This document shows positions 33,451-42,598 of a stretch of 64,000 nt of DNA, piece by piece. Source of the stretch: CAVSJO01 sp963728445 (GTDB lineage: Bacteria > Gemmatimonadota > Gemmatimonadetes > Longimicrobiales > RSA9); assembly GCA_963728445.1 (NCBI GenBank), contig CAVSJO010000006.1, positions 1,922,001 to 1,986,000 of the forward strand, read 5' to 3'. How positions within the stretch are numbered: the stretch's first letter is position 1; each line of letters opens with the position of its first letter. Under the pieces are notes generated by a model. It had not been told where the DNA came from, did no database searches, and saw nothing but the letters and a program-made list of their open reading frames with translations. The position numbers and the translations under genes were made by a program.

Positions 33451-34620
33451 ATGCCCCGTCTCGCCGAACGATTCGAACGCTTCCCGCCCTACCCCCTGGG
33501 GGACGTCCCCGAGATCAAGCGCCGCCTCCGCGCCGAGGGCATCGACGTCATCGACCTCGGCGCCGGGGACGCCGACCTGTCGCCGCCGCCCGCCGCCGTC
33601 GAGGCGCTGATCGAGGCGGCCACCCGCCCGGAGCTCGGACGCTACGCGTTCCAGCTCGGCTACGCGGGGTATCGGGAGGCGATCGCCACCTGGATGCAGA
33701 AGCGCTTCGGCGTGGCCGTCGACCCCTACGCCGAGGTCCTGCCCCTCCTCGGCTCGAAGGAGGGCCTCGCGCACCTCGTCTTCTGCTACGCCGGTGAAGG
33801 CGACGTCGTGATCTGCCCCGATCCCGGCTACGCACCGTACGTCGGCGGAGCGGTCCTCGCGGGCGCCGAACCGTACCCCGTCGCGCTCCGGCCCGAGAAC
33901 GATTTCCTCCTGCCCCTCGAGGACATCCCGACGGACGTGGCGCGTCGGGCGACGGTGCTGTTCCTGAACTACCCGAACAACCCGACGGCGGCGACCGCGC
34001 CACGGGAGTACCTCCAGGACGTCGTCGCGTTCTGCCGTGAGCACGACATCGTCTTCGCGTTCGACAACGCCTATTCGGAGCTCGCGTTCGACGGCTACGT
34101 TCCGCCGAGCGTCCTCGAGCTGGACGGCGCCCGGGACGTCGCCGTGGAGTTCCACTCGCTGTCGAAGACGTACAACATGACCGGCTGGCGGATCGGCTGG
34201 GCGGCGGGCGGCGCCGACGCCATCCGGGCGCTCTCCCGCGTGAAGGGCTTCGTGGACACCGGTCCGTTCATGGCCGTCCAGGCCGCTGGCGCCGCGGCCC
34301 TCGGCGCATGGGAGGAGTGGGTGCCCGGCAACGTGCGGGAGTTCCGACGCCGCCGGGACGCGATGGTCGTGTCGCTCCGGTCGGAAGGCTTCCGCGTCGA
34401 GCCTCCGCGCGCCACCATGTACCTGTGGGTGCCGGTCCCGACCCGCGAGACCTCCGAGGAGTTCGGCCGCCGCGCTCTCGTGGAGCAGGGCGTCGTCGTG
34501 CTGCCCGGCGGCGCCCTCGGCGCCGGAGGCGAAGGGTTCTTCCGGATCGCCCTGACGCAGGGCGCCGAGCGCCTCGAAGAGGCCGCCCGGCGACTCGGTC
34601 GCCTGCGGCCCGGCGCCTGA
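33451..34620 (+). CDS. dapL: LL-diaminopimelate aminotransferase-like enzyme
   Basis: A 389-residue class I/II PLP aminotransferase. It matches the DapL-type pattern: LGDVPEIKRRLRAEGIDVIDLG near the start, SKEGLAHLVF, NYPNNPTAATA, DNAYSELAFDGY, and PLP Lys239 in HSLSKTYNMTGWRIG. DapL converts tetrahydrodipicolinate directly to LL-diaminopimelate, bypassing the succinylated route, which fits with lysA at 4.6 kb. Relatives with the same pattern act on alanine or other amino acids, so the substrate is inferred. A GGGAGA 11 bases before the ATG may serve as ribosome site. Confidence 0.78.
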   Translation: MPRLAERFERFPPYPLGDVPEIKRRLRAEGIDVIDLGAGDADLSPPPAAVEALIEAATRPELGRYAFQLGYAGYREAIATWMQKRFGVAVDPYAEVLPLLGSKEGLAHLVFCYAGEGDVVICPDPGYAPYVGGAVLAGAEPYPVALRPENDFLLPLEDIPTDVARRATVLFLNYPNNPTAATAPREYLQDVVAFCREHDIVFAFDNAYSELAFDGYVPPSVLELDGARDVAVEFHSLSKTYNMTGWRIGWAAGGADAIRALSRVKGFVDTGPFMAVQAAGAAALGAWEEWVPGNVREFRRRRDAMVVSLRSEGFRVEPPRATMYLWVPVPTRETSEEFGRRALVEQGVVVLPGGALGAGGEGFFRIALTQGAERLEEAARRLGRLRPGA

Positions 34621-34689
34621 CCCCGGCCCGGCCGCCGAACCGCCGCACACCTGCAGGAACAGGCCGTGCAGCCCGGGTTAGAAGACACG

Positions 34690-35559
34690 ATGTCCACCCT
34701 CCTTGCGCCGCCCCGGTCCGAGCCGGCTTCCGAGCCGGCCCCCCGGCAGCCACCGCCCCCCGGCGGTCGGCCGCCCCGCCGGCGTATGGAACGCCGCGTC
34801 TGGCGGGCCGGACTCGCCGTCTCCGTTCTGCTTCACCTCCTCGTCTTCGTCTGGCTGTACACCACCGTGATCAACCCCACTTCGGCCGGGTCGGACGGAC
34901 ACCGGACGCGTGCGCTTCCGGCGCCGGCCGGGATGCAGGTCGTGCAGATCCAGCCCGTGGCCGGCGCGCCGGCGGAGCTGACGCCGGAGCCGGGCCAGGC
35001 GCCGGCGACCCGTCCGCAGCAGCGTCGCCCGATCTACGGGCCGTCACCCACCCCCGGCGCGGCCGGCCCGCAGGCCGCTGGACAGGCCCGTGCAGGAGCG
35101 GCGGGTCCCACGGGCATGGACGCGCTCCGCGTCCACCCCGGCGACGAGCGGCTGTACATGGATCCGGACGCCGTGCTGCCCAGGGAGAAGACGGACCAGG
35201 AGCGACTGGAGGAGCGGATCGCCGGTCGCGTGGACCAGTACAACGACTCCGTCGCGGCGGCGCAGGAGGCTGCCCGCAAGGCTCTCGACTGGACCGTGAA
35301 AGGCAAGAACGGCGAGCGCTGGGGCATCGCCCCGGACGGAATCCATCTGGGCAAGATCACGCTGCCGGCGCCCTCATTCGGCGGGAACGCCGAGAGCCGG
35401 GCGCGCACACGTGAGTGGAGCGCCATCCAGGACCAGGCTTCCAGGGCGGAGATCCGCGACCGCTTCAAGGACCACGTGAAGGCGATCCGTGAGCGGAAGG
35501 AAAAGGAGCACGAAGAGAAGAAACCCGGGAGCAGCGGCTCCGGCAGCCATGGACCGTGA
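34690..35559 (+). CDS. Single-pass membrane protein with Pro-rich periplasmic part, unknown function
   Basis: A 289-residue protein. A Pro/Arg-rich cytoplasmic stretch (residues 1-40) is followed by one membrane helix (about 41-62, LAVSVLLHLLVFVWLY), a Pro/Ala/Gly-rich linker (about 70-145), then a charged helical domain with KGKNGERWGIAPDGIHLGK and a Lys/Glu-rich tail. The topology is that of TonB or TolA, yet no TonB C-terminal domain is visible. ATG 34690 is used; a GTG at 34666 with AGGA ahead would add eight residues. It may be co-transcribed with the BON gene. Confidence 0.65.
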   Translation: MSTLLAPPRSEPASEPAPRQPPPPGGRPPRRRMERRVWRAGLAVSVLLHLLVFVWLYTTVINPTSAGSDGHRTRALPAPAGMQVVQIQPVAGAPAELTPEPGQAPATRPQQRRPIYGPSPTPGAAGPQAAGQARAGAAGPTGMDALRVHPGDERLYMDPDAVLPREKTDQERLEERIAGRVDQYNDSVAAAQEAARKALDWTVKGKNGERWGIAPDGIHLGKITLPAPSFGGNAESRARTREWSAIQDQASRAEIRDRFKDHVKAIRERKEKEHEEKKPGSSGSGSHGP

Positions 35560-35616
35560 CTTGCACCCGATGACTGCCGGGGATTCGCATGGCAATCCGT
35601 GAAGGGAGAGATACAG

Positions 35617-36279
35617 ATGGCCGATTCGGGAACGTCCTTCGGTAGCAGCCGCACGTGGAAGATCGGGGCCGGCGTGGCGGTGGGTTTCGCCGCGGTGGCA
35701 ACGGGGCTGCTGCTTTCCCGCAGCGGGCGTCGGCTCGTCAAGGAGGTGTGGCAGGGCCGCAGCCGCACGCGTCTCGAGGACCGCATCCTCGACCGCCTGT
35801 GGAGCGACCGTGCGCTGGCCCGTCGCCCCATCGACGTCCGGGAGGTGGGGCCGGGCATCGTGGAGCTCGTCGGCTCCGTCCGGACGGAGGACGAAGCGCA
35901 CCGGGCCGTCGAGGTCGCGCAGAGCATCGACGGCGTGACGACGGTCGTGAACCGGCTGCGGGAGGAGGCGGAGGAGAGCCACCTCGCCGAGACCCGCCGC
36001 CGCTACGACCGGGGCGACGGTGACCTCCACGAGACGCACCGCTACGGGATGGGCGTCGGCATGGGGCGCCGGCGCCAGTCGCCCGAGACGGACCCGGACC
36101 GCCGGGACGACCACGTCCGCATGGTCGAGCGTGAGCTCGGCGTGAATCGGATGGAGCGGGAGGAGTCGGAGCCGACCGGACCGGCGGGCCCGGCCCACGA
36201 GCCCGCCTCGTCCCAGCCGTCTCCCACCGTGGAGTCGGACGAGGTATCCGGCACGGAGGCCGCGGAAGAGCGCGCCTGA
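35617..36279 (+). CDS. Membrane-anchored BON-domain protein
   Basis: A 220-residue protein. One hydrophobic segment (about residues 14-33) anchors it. Residues about 50-115 form a BON domain (LEDRILDRLWSDRALARRPIDV, GIVELVGSVRTEDEAHRAVEVA, DGVTTVVNRL), a fold that binds phospholipid or peptidoglycan-linked surfaces in envelope-stress proteins such as OsmY. The remaining 100 residues are acidic, disordered and Pro/Glu-rich. A GGGAGAG 6 bases before ATG 35617 decides the start. A strong terminator follows. Confidence 0.85.
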   Translation: MADSGTSFGSSRTWKIGAGVAVGFAAVATGLLLSRSGRRLVKEVWQGRSRTRLEDRILDRLWSDRALARRPIDVREVGPGIVELVGSVRTEDEAHRAVEVAQSIDGVTTVVNRLREEAEESHLAETRRRYDRGDGDLHETHRYGMGVGMGRRRQSPETDPDRRDDHVRMVERELGVNRMEREESEPTGPAGPAHEPASSQPSPTVESDEVSGTEAAEERA

Positions 36280-36302
36280 GGGCACGCTTCGCCGCCGGGC
36301 TC

Positions 36303-36362
36303 GCGCCCGCGGCTCCGCGGTCCGCCGGCTCTCCGGCCCGACCGCGGAGCCGCGGGCGCTTT
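36303..36362 (+). terminator. Strong terminator after the BON gene
   Basis: A perfect 20-bp stem (36303-36322 with 36340-36359) with a 17-base loop is followed by TTT. It separates the BON gene from the valS promoter. Confidence 0.8.
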
Positions 36363-36378
36363 CACGTGTGGGCACGCG

Positions 36379-36408
36379 TTGACGCGCCCCGTCGATGCGC
36401 GATAACCT
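36379..36408 (+). promoter_or_regulatory. Promoter of valS
   Basis: TTGACG (36379-36384), an 18-base spacer and TAACCT (36403-36408) fit the pattern of other promoters in the window. The overlapping GATAAC at 36401-36406 with a 16-base spacer is an alternative -10. The predicted leader to the ATG at 36445 is about 30 bases. Confidence 0.55.
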
Positions 36409-36444
36409 TGACGATCTTCTCTGCCGAACCCATCGAGACGCCTG

Positions 36445-39231
36445 ATGAGCGAACCGCTTTCGCCGCAATACGATCCCCGCGGGATCGAGTCCGCGCTCTA
36501 CCGTGAGTGGGAGGAGCGAGGCTACTTCCACGCCGAGGCCCGCAGGGTCCTGGAGGGGCAGCGGGACCCGTACGTCATCGTCATCCCGCCGCCGAACGTC
36601 ACGGCCATGCTGCACATGGGGCACGGCCTGAACGACACGATCCAGGACGTGCTGATCCGCTGGCGCCGGATGCAGGGCTACGAGGCGCTCTGGGTGCCCG
36701 GCACCGACCACGCCGGCATCGCCACGCAGAACGTCGTCGAGCGCCAGCTCGCGGCCGAAGGGAAGACACGGGACGAGCTCGGCCGGGAGGCGTTCGTCGA
36801 GCGCGTGTGGTCGTGGGTCGACGAGACCGGCTCCACCATCCTCCAGCAGCTCCGGGCCATCGGCTGCTCGTGCGACTGGAGCCGAACGCGCTTCACGCTC
36901 GATCCGAAGCTGTCCGAGGCCGTGCGCGAAGTCTTCGTCCGCCTGCACGAGAAGGGGCTCGTCTACCGCGGCTACTACATCATCAACTGGTGCCCTCGCT
37001 GCCTGACCGCCCTCTCGGACGAGGAGGCGGAGCCCGCCGCGTCGAACGGGCACCTCTGGCACCTGCGCTACCCTCTCGCGCCGGAGTCCACGGCCGCCAT
37101 CCCCGGTGACACGCTCGCCCGTCTGCCGAAGCTGCCCGACGGCCGGCCCTATCTCGTCGTGGCGACGACGCGGCCCGAGACCATGCTCGGCGACACCGCC
37201 GTGGCCGTCCACCCGGACGACGAGCGTTACGCCGGCCTCGTCGGGGCCCGCGTGGACCTGCCACTCACCGGGCGCGAGATCCCGGTCGTGGCCGACGACT
37301 TCGTCGATCCGGAGTTCGGGACCGGCGCCGTCAAGGTGACGCCGGCCCACGATCCGAACGACTTCGAGATCGGGCGTCGCCACGACCTGCCGCAGATCGA
37401 CGTGATGACGGACGCGGCGGTCATGAACGACGCGGTTCCGGAGGCGTTCCGGGGGCTGGACCGGTTCGAGGCGCGGCGGCGCGTCGTCGCCGCGTTCGAC
37501 AACGAGGACCTCCTCGAGAAGGTCGAGGACCACGCCCACTCGGTGCCGCACTGCTACCGCTGTGACACCGTCGTCGAACCGCGCCTGTCCCGGCAGTGGT
37601 TCGTCCGCATGAAGCCCCTCGCGGAGCCGGCTCTCGCCGCGTCCCGCAACGGCCACGTGCGCTTCTATCCGGACCGATACACGAAGATCTACGAGCACTG
37701 GATGGAGAACATCCGGGACTGGTGCATTTCCCGGCAGCTCTGGTGGGGGCACCGGATCCCCGTGTGGTACTGCCAGGCCGACGGCTGCGACGAGACGATC
37801 GTGGCCCGGGAGGCACCCGACGCGTGCCCGGCCTGCGGCGGCGACGTCGTCCAGGACCCGGACGTCCTGGACACGTGGTTCTCCTCGTGGCTCTGGCCCT
37901 TCTCGACCCTCGGCTGGCCGGACGAGACGCAGGACCTGGAGGCGTTCTACCCGACGAACACCCTCGTCACCGCGCCGGAGATCCTGTTTTTCTGGGTCGC
38001 CCGCATGATCATGGCCGGGCTCGAGTTCCGCGGCGAGCTGCCCTTCACGGACGTCTACCTGCACGGCACGGTGCGGGACCACCTCGGGCGCAAGATGTCC
38101 AAGTCGCTGGGCAACGGCATCGATCCTCTCGAGGTGGTCGAGCGCTTCGGCGCCGACGCCCTGCGCTACACCGTCATCTCCAGCGCCGCGGCGGGCACCG
38201 ACATCTACCTCAACTACGAGGACCTGGAGGAGGCGTTCGCGCCCGGCCGGAACTTCGCCAACAAGCTGTGGAACGCCGGCCGCTTCGCCCTCCTGAACAT
38301 CGACGCCGACTCCGTCGAAGCCGTCGACGCGGTTGCATCGGACCTCGAGCTCGCCGACCGCTGGATCCTTTCTCGCCTGGGGGCCGCCGTCGAGGACACG
38401 ACCCGCCTGCTCGAGAGCTGGCGCCTCCACGAGGCCGCCGAGCGCGTGTACCACTTCTTCTGGGGAGAGCTCGCCGACTGGTATCTCGAGCTCATCAAGC
38501 CCCGCATGCGTCCGGATGAGGGCGACGGCGCAGCTGGCGATCCGGCCGCCCCCGACGGCGCCGGCGAGGCCAGTCGCCGGGCGGCGCAGTCGACCCTCGT
38601 CGCCGTCCTCGACGGCGTGTGCCGCCTGCTTCAGCCGTTCATGCCCTTCGTGAGCGAGACGCTGTGGCGTCGACTGCCCGCCGTCGAGGGGGCGGAGCGG
38701 GAATCCTCCCTCGTCGTGGCGACCTGGCCCGAGCCCCGCGGCCGGGACGCCGCCGCGGAGGCCGAGCTGGGTGCGCTCATGGACCTGATCGGCTCCGTGC
38801 GGGCCATCCGCGCCGAGTACAACGTCCCGGCCGGCTCGGGCGTTCCGCTCCGGCTGGGAAACGTGTCCGGACCGCTTTCCCGTGCGCTGGCCGTGGAGCG
38901 TCGCGCTCTCGAGCGCCTGGCCCGCGTCGACAGTTTGGCCCTCGAGAGTCGCGGGGACGACGACGTGAGGGGCGCCCACGCCGTCCTCGACGACGGGACC
39001 GAGCTCGTCGTTCCCCTTGAAGGAGTCATCGACCTCGGCCGGGAGCGCGAGCGCCTCGCGGCCGAGCGGGAGCGGCTCGACGGGCAGCTCCGGTCGACGG
39101 AGGGGCGACTGGCGAACGAGAACTTCACGTCCAAGGCGCCCGCCGACGTCGTGCAGCGGGAGCGGGAGAAGGCAGACGCCTTGCGCGACCAGCGCGACCG
39201 CGTCGCGCGGAAGCTGGCGGCCCTGGCGTGA
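36445..39231 (+). CDS. valS: Valyl-tRNA synthetase
   Basis: A 928-residue class I synthetase that charges tRNA-Val and edits mischarged threonine. HMGH occupies residues 57-60 and KMSKS residues 550-554. The editing domain (TTRPETMLGDTAVAVHPDD near residue 237) and the anticodon domain are present, and the C-terminal coiled-coil tRNA arm (RERERLAAERERLDGQL to the end) is complete. A zinc-type Cys pair sits in HCYRCD and in DACPACGGD. The stop overlaps the next start (GTGA). Length and motifs are normal. Confidence 0.97.
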   Translation: MSEPLSPQYDPRGIESALYREWEERGYFHAEARRVLEGQRDPYVIVIPPPNVTAMLHMGHGLNDTIQDVLIRWRRMQGYEALWVPGTDHAGIATQNVVERQLAAEGKTRDELGREAFVERVWSWVDETGSTILQQLRAIGCSCDWSRTRFTLDPKLSEAVREVFVRLHEKGLVYRGYYIINWCPRCLTALSDEEAEPAASNGHLWHLRYPLAPESTAAIPGDTLARLPKLPDGRPYLVVATTRPETMLGDTAVAVHPDDERYAGLVGARVDLPLTGREIPVVADDFVDPEFGTGAVKVTPAHDPNDFEIGRRHDLPQIDVMTDAAVMNDAVPEAFRGLDRFEARRRVVAAFDNEDLLEKVEDHAHSVPHCYRCDTVVEPRLSRQWFVRMKPLAEPALAASRNGHVRFYPDRYTKIYEHWMENIRDWCISRQLWWGHRIPVWYCQADGCDETIVAREAPDACPACGGDVVQDPDVLDTWFSSWLWPFSTLGWPDETQDLEAFYPTNTLVTAPEILFFWVARMIMAGLEFRGELPFTDVYLHGTVRDHLGRKMSKSLGNGIDPLEVVERFGADALRYTVISSAAAGTDIYLNYEDLEEAFAPGRNFANKLWNAGRFALLNIDADSVEAVDAVASDLELADRWILSRLGAAVEDTTRLLESWRLHEAAERVYHFFWGELADWYLELIKPRMRPDEGDGAAGDPAAPDGAGEASRRAAQSTLVAVLDGVCRLLQPFMPFVSETLWRRLPAVEGAERESSLVVATWPEPRGRDAAAEAELGALMDLIGSVRAIRAEYNVPAGSGVPLRLGNVSGPLSRALAVERRALERLARVDSLALESRGDDDVRGAHAVLDDGTELVVPLEGVIDLGRERERLAAERERLDGQLRSTEGRLANENFTSKAPADVVQREREKADALRDQRDRVARKLAALA

Positions 39232-40655
39232 CGCGCCTTGCCCGGGCGTTCCGGGGCTCCGCTGCGGCCGCCGTCGCCACGAACTCCACCGCCGCCGCGA
39301 ACCTCGCCGCCGCCGCGAACCTCGCCGTCGCCGCGCTCGTCGCACTCGCCGCCTGCGCCCGACCCGGCGCGCCGCCGGGCGGAGAGCCCGACCGCGCCCC
39401 GCCGCAGGTCGTGTCCACGACGCCCGCCGAGCTGGCCGTCGTGCCGGACTTCAAGGGGAACGCCGTGATCCGCTTCGACGAGAAGCTCAGCGAGAAGGGC
39501 TTCGACCGCCGGACCGTGAGCGTCTCCCCGGCCACGGGTGCCTGGGAGGCGCACCGTCACGGCGACCGCATCGAGATCGAGATGCCGGGCGGTTGGCGAC
39601 CCGACGTCATCTATCGGATCGTCGTCCAGCCCACGATCCAGGACCTGTTCAGCAACAGGCGCAAGTCGCCCGCGGAGCTGGTCTTCTCCACCGGCCCTGA
39701 GATCCCGTCCACCGTCCTCGCCGGCGTCGTTCGGGACCGGATCACCGGCAAGCCGGCGGACGCAGGACGCGTCGACGCGGTGCACCTCGGGGACTCGCTC
39801 GTCTACAGCGCGAGCTCGGACGACGCCGGAGTCTGGCTCCTTCCCCACGTTCCACTCGGCACCTACCGCATCCACGGCTACGTCGACCAGAACCGGAACC
39901 AGGCGCTCGACGGCTTCGAGCCCCGGGACTCCACGCGGGTGACGATCCTGCACGCCACGGACACGGTGCTCGTCTCCCTCGCGCTGCTGCCGACCGACTC
40001 GACGCCAGCGCGGGTCGTCAGTGCCGAAGCCGTGGATTCGACGGCGGTTCGCGTCACCCTCGACGACTACGTCGCGCCGGACGCCGACCTGTCTTCCGTC
40101 CGTGCCACCCTCTGGCATCTGCCGGACAGCGTCGCCCTCGCCGTCGAGCACGTCGTGCATCCGCGCGTGCTCGAGGAGCGCCAGGCCCGCACGGCACAGG
40201 CCCCACGGCCCGATACCCTGGCACCGGCGGACACGGCCGGGGCGGCCGGGCAGCCCACCCTGCGTCCGCCCGCGGGGCCGCCGCCCCGGCCGGCGGCTTC
40301 GCCACGGGACACGGCGGCGGCGCGCGACACCACGGAGAAGGAGATCCTGCCCAGCCGCGATATCATCCTGCTGCTGGGCGGTCCCCTCGCCCCGGCCACC
40401 AGCTACCGCGTCATCGTGGAGGGCGTCACCAACATCCACGGCCTGACGGGCGGCGGCGGTACCGCCGTCTTCAAGACGCCCGCTTCGCGGCCCGCCGCCC
40501 GCCCCGGTACGCCGGCCGACACGGGCGCCGCGGCTCCTCCCGTCGCGCCGGTCGACACCGGCTCCGCGGCCATGCCGGTCGCGCCGCCCGACACCGCAGC
40601 CCGGGACACCGGCGCCGTGCGGGTTCCGGGCTGGGCCTGGCTCCGCCGCCGCTGA
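39228..40655 (+). CDS. Ig-like (Big_5/SbsA type) lipoprotein
   Basis: A 475-residue lipoprotein. The signal region contains three tandem hexapeptides and ends LAAC (Cys near residue 43). It is followed by a bacterial Ig-like domain of the SbsA type (PQVVSTTPAELAVVPDF to ELVFSTGPE, about residues 58-150), a carboxypeptidase-like beta sandwich (VLAGVVRDRITGKPADAGRV, about 160-245), a second Ig-like part and Pro/Thr/Asp-rich linkers with recurring DTA units. Exported domains of this kind are common in Bacteroidota-like cell surfaces. The GTG start overlaps the valS stop. Function is structural or unknown. Confidence 0.8.
   Translation: MTRLARAFRGSAAAAVATNSTAAANLAAAANLAVAALVALAACARPGAPPGGEPDRAPPQVVSTTPAELAVVPDFKGNAVIRFDEKLSEKGFDRRTVSVSPATGAWEAHRHGDRIEIEMPGGWRPDVIYRIVVQPTIQDLFSNRRKSPAELVFSTGPEIPSTVLAGVVRDRITGKPADAGRVDAVHLGDSLVYSASSDDAGVWLLPHVPLGTYRIHGYVDQNRNQALDGFEPRDSTRVTILHATDTVLVSLALLPTDSTPARVVSAEAVDSTAVRVTLDDYVAPDADLSSVRATLWHLPDSVALAVEHVVHPRVLEERQARTAQAPRPDTLAPADTAGAAGQPTLRPPAGPPPRPAASPRDTAAARDTTEKEILPSRDIILLLGGPLAPATSYRVIVEGVTNIHGLTGGGGTAVFKTPASRPAARPGTPADTGAAAPPVAPVDTGSAAMPVAPPDTAARDTGAVRVPGWAWLRRR
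39281..39334 (+). repeat. Three 18-bp repeats inside a signal peptide
   Basis: Three in-frame 18-base units encode NSTAAA, NLAAAA and NLAVAA in the hydrophobic part of the lipoprotein signal. Copy-number change would lengthen or shorten the signal core without a frameshift. Confidence 0.75.
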
Positions 40656-40665
40656 GCTGCAGAGC

Positions 40666-42051
40666 ATGGACCCTCGACGCCGCATTCCGGCGGTGGACCG
40701 CGTCCTGGACTCCGCCGCCCTCGCGTCACTCGGCGGGCGGTTCTCGCGCGAGCGGCAGCGGGCGGCCGTGGAGGCCGTCCAGCGACGACTGCGGGAACGC
40801 GTCGACGCCGGCGGGGCTGCGCCCGATGGCATCGACGATCCCGAGTGGCAGGGGAGGGAGGCGCGCTCGGCGCTGGAGCGCGCCGACCGCCCGTCGCTGC
40901 GGCGCGTCGTCAACGCTACGGGCGTGGTCCTGCACACCAACCTCGGCCGGGCCCCCCTGGCGGACGCTGCCCGGGACGCCATCCTCGCCACCGCGGGCGG
41001 GTACCTGAACCTCGAGTTCGACCTCGAGGCCGGATCCCGGGGGTCGCGCTACGACCACTGCGTCGCCCTCCTCCGGGAGCTGACCGGTGCGGAGGATGCC
41101 CTCGTGGTGAACAACAACGCCGCGGCCGTCGTGCTCGCCCTCGACGCCTTCGCGCGGGGCAGGGAAGCGGTGATCAGCCGGGGCGAGCTCGTGGAGATCG
41201 GCGGATCCTTCCGCGTTCCGGACATCATGCAGCGGAGCGGGGCCACCCTCGTGGAGGTCGGCTCCACGAACCGGACGCATCCGGGCGACTACGAAGCGGC
41301 CGTCGGACCGCGCACGGGCGCCATCCTCAAGGTGCACCGCTCCAACTTCCGGATCACGGGCTTCACGGCCGACGTGCCCGTGCCGTTCCTCGCCGGTCTG
41401 GCCCGGAAGCGGGGCGTTCGCCTGATCCACGACCTCGGGTCCGGACTGCTCATGGACCCCGAGCGGCTGGGACTCCCGCCGGAGCCCACGGCCGCCGCCG
41501 CACTCGCCGAAGGCCCCGACGTCGTCACCCTGAGCGGCGACAAGCTGCTGGGCGGTCCCCAGGCGGGCATCGTCCTCGGCAGCGCCGAGGCCGTGGCCGC
41601 GATGCGCGCCGACCCGCTGTGCCGTTCCCTGCGCGTCGGTCGTCTCACCCTGGCGGCCCTCGAGGCGACGCTGGCCCTTTACCGGGAGCCGGATCGCGCG
41701 CTGCGCGAGATCCCGACGCTCCGCATGCTGTCGGCGGCGCCCGGCGATCTGCGGGTCCGGGCCGAAGGGCTGGCCCGGGCGCTCGAGGCGGCCGGCGTCG
41801 CCTGCGAGCTGCGCGACGGCTTCTCCGCCGTGGGCGGCGGCGCCTACCCCGGCGTGGAGCTGCCCACCACGCTCGTGGCTGTCCACGGGGGAGTGGGCGG
41901 CCCCGACGCCCTGCTCGCACGGCTTCGGGACGCGGATCCGCCCGTCGTCGCCCGCATCCAGGACGACGCCGTCGTCTTCGACTGCCGCACCCTTCTCGAG
42001 GGCGACGACGCCCTTCTCGTGCGGGAAAGCGCCCGTGCCCTCGCCGGCTGA
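40666..42051 (+). CDS. selA: L-seryl-tRNA(Sec) selenium transferase
   Basis: A 461-residue PLP enzyme that converts seryl-tRNA(Sec) to selenocysteinyl-tRNA(Sec). VVNATGVVLHTNLGRAPL (about residues 83-100), LEFDLEAGSRGSRY, the HRSNFRITGFT block and PLP Lys293 in LSGDKLLGGPQAG all match SelA; the E. coli lysine is at almost the same position. Length is typical. It overlaps gmhB by 17 bases. Neither selB, selD nor a tRNA-Sec is in the window, so selenocysteine use is implied but not shown. Confidence 0.95.
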   Translation: MDPRRRIPAVDRVLDSAALASLGGRFSRERQRAAVEAVQRRLRERVDAGGAAPDGIDDPEWQGREARSALERADRPSLRRVVNATGVVLHTNLGRAPLADAARDAILATAGGYLNLEFDLEAGSRGSRYDHCVALLRELTGAEDALVVNNNAAAVVLALDAFARGREAVISRGELVEIGGSFRVPDIMQRSGATLVEVGSTNRTHPGDYEAAVGPRTGAILKVHRSNFRITGFTADVPVPFLAGLARKRGVRLIHDLGSGLLMDPERLGLPPEPTAAAALAEGPDVVTLSGDKLLGGPQAGIVLGSAEAVAAMRADPLCRSLRVGRLTLAALEATLALYREPDRALREIPTLRMLSAAPGDLRVRAEGLARALEAAGVACELRDGFSAVGGGAYPGVELPTTLVAVHGGVGGPDALLARLRDADPPVVARIQDDAVVFDCRTLLEGDDALLVRESARALAG

Positions 42052-42598
42052 GCGGCCGGTCGCGTTCCTGGACCGGGACGGGACCCTCATGGTCGACGAG
42101 GGCTACGTCTCCGATCCGGGGCGGGTCGCCCTCATCCCCGGTGCCGCCGGCGCCCTGCGCCGGCTGGCGAACGCGGGCTACGCCCTCGTCGTCGTCACGA
42201 ACCAGTCCGGCATCGCCCGCGGATACTACTCCGAGGCGGATTTCGCCGCGGTGCAGGCCCGGCTCGAGACGCTGCTGAACGCCGCCGGCGTTCGCCTCGA
42301 CGGGGTTTATCACTGTCCCCACCACCCGGACGTCACCGGCCCGTGCCGCTGCCGCAAGCCTGGCCTCGGAATGTACCGGGACGCCGTCCGTGAGCTCGGC
42401 CTCGGTCTGTCCGGCGCCCTCTTCTTCGGGGACAAGCCGTCGGACGTGGAGCCCGCCCTGACCCTGGGCGGCCGCGCCTGGCTGGTCCGCACCGGCGAGG
42501 GGCGGAGTCACGAAGCCGAGCTCCCCGGCGGCGTGCGCGTCGCCGACGACCTCGCCGCCGCCGTCACGGACGCCCTGGACGGTCCGCCGCCCCGTTGA
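42035..42598 (+). CDS. gmhB: D-glycero-D-manno-heptose 1,7-bisphosphate 7-phosphatase
   Basis: A 187-residue HAD phosphatase of the LPS-core heptose pathway. The nucleophile and acid/base aspartates are D13 and D15 in FLDRDGT; VTNQSGIARGYY, the zinc loop HCPHHPDVTGPCRCRKP and FFGDKPSDVEPA follow. Length fits GmhB. The GTG start lies inside the end of selA (17-base overlap), and its stop overlaps the EamA gene start (TTGA). Because LPS heptose is found in Gram-negative cells, this supports a diderm host. Confidence 0.92.
   Translation: MPSPAERPVAFLDRDGTLMVDEGYVSDPGRVALIPGAAGALRRLANAGYALVVVTNQSGIARGYYSEADFAAVQARLETLLNAAGVRLDGVYHCPHHPDVTGPCRCRKPGLGMYRDAVRELGLGLSGALFFGDKPSDVEPALTLGGRAWLVRTGEGRSHEAELPGGVRVADDLAAAVTDALDGPPPR

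Noticed and set aside
35374..39345. Very long open frame on the minus strand opposite valS and neighbours (about 1320 codons)
   Set aside because: It is antisense to valS and other well-supported genes, has Arg/Gly/Pro-rich composition and no domain; typical of GC-rich third-position bias.
40666..42598. Selenocysteine (in-frame TGA) gene or tRNA-Sec near selA
   Set aside because: All neighbouring frames close normally with no conserved sequence after the stop, and the only tRNA in the window is an ordinary serine tRNA.
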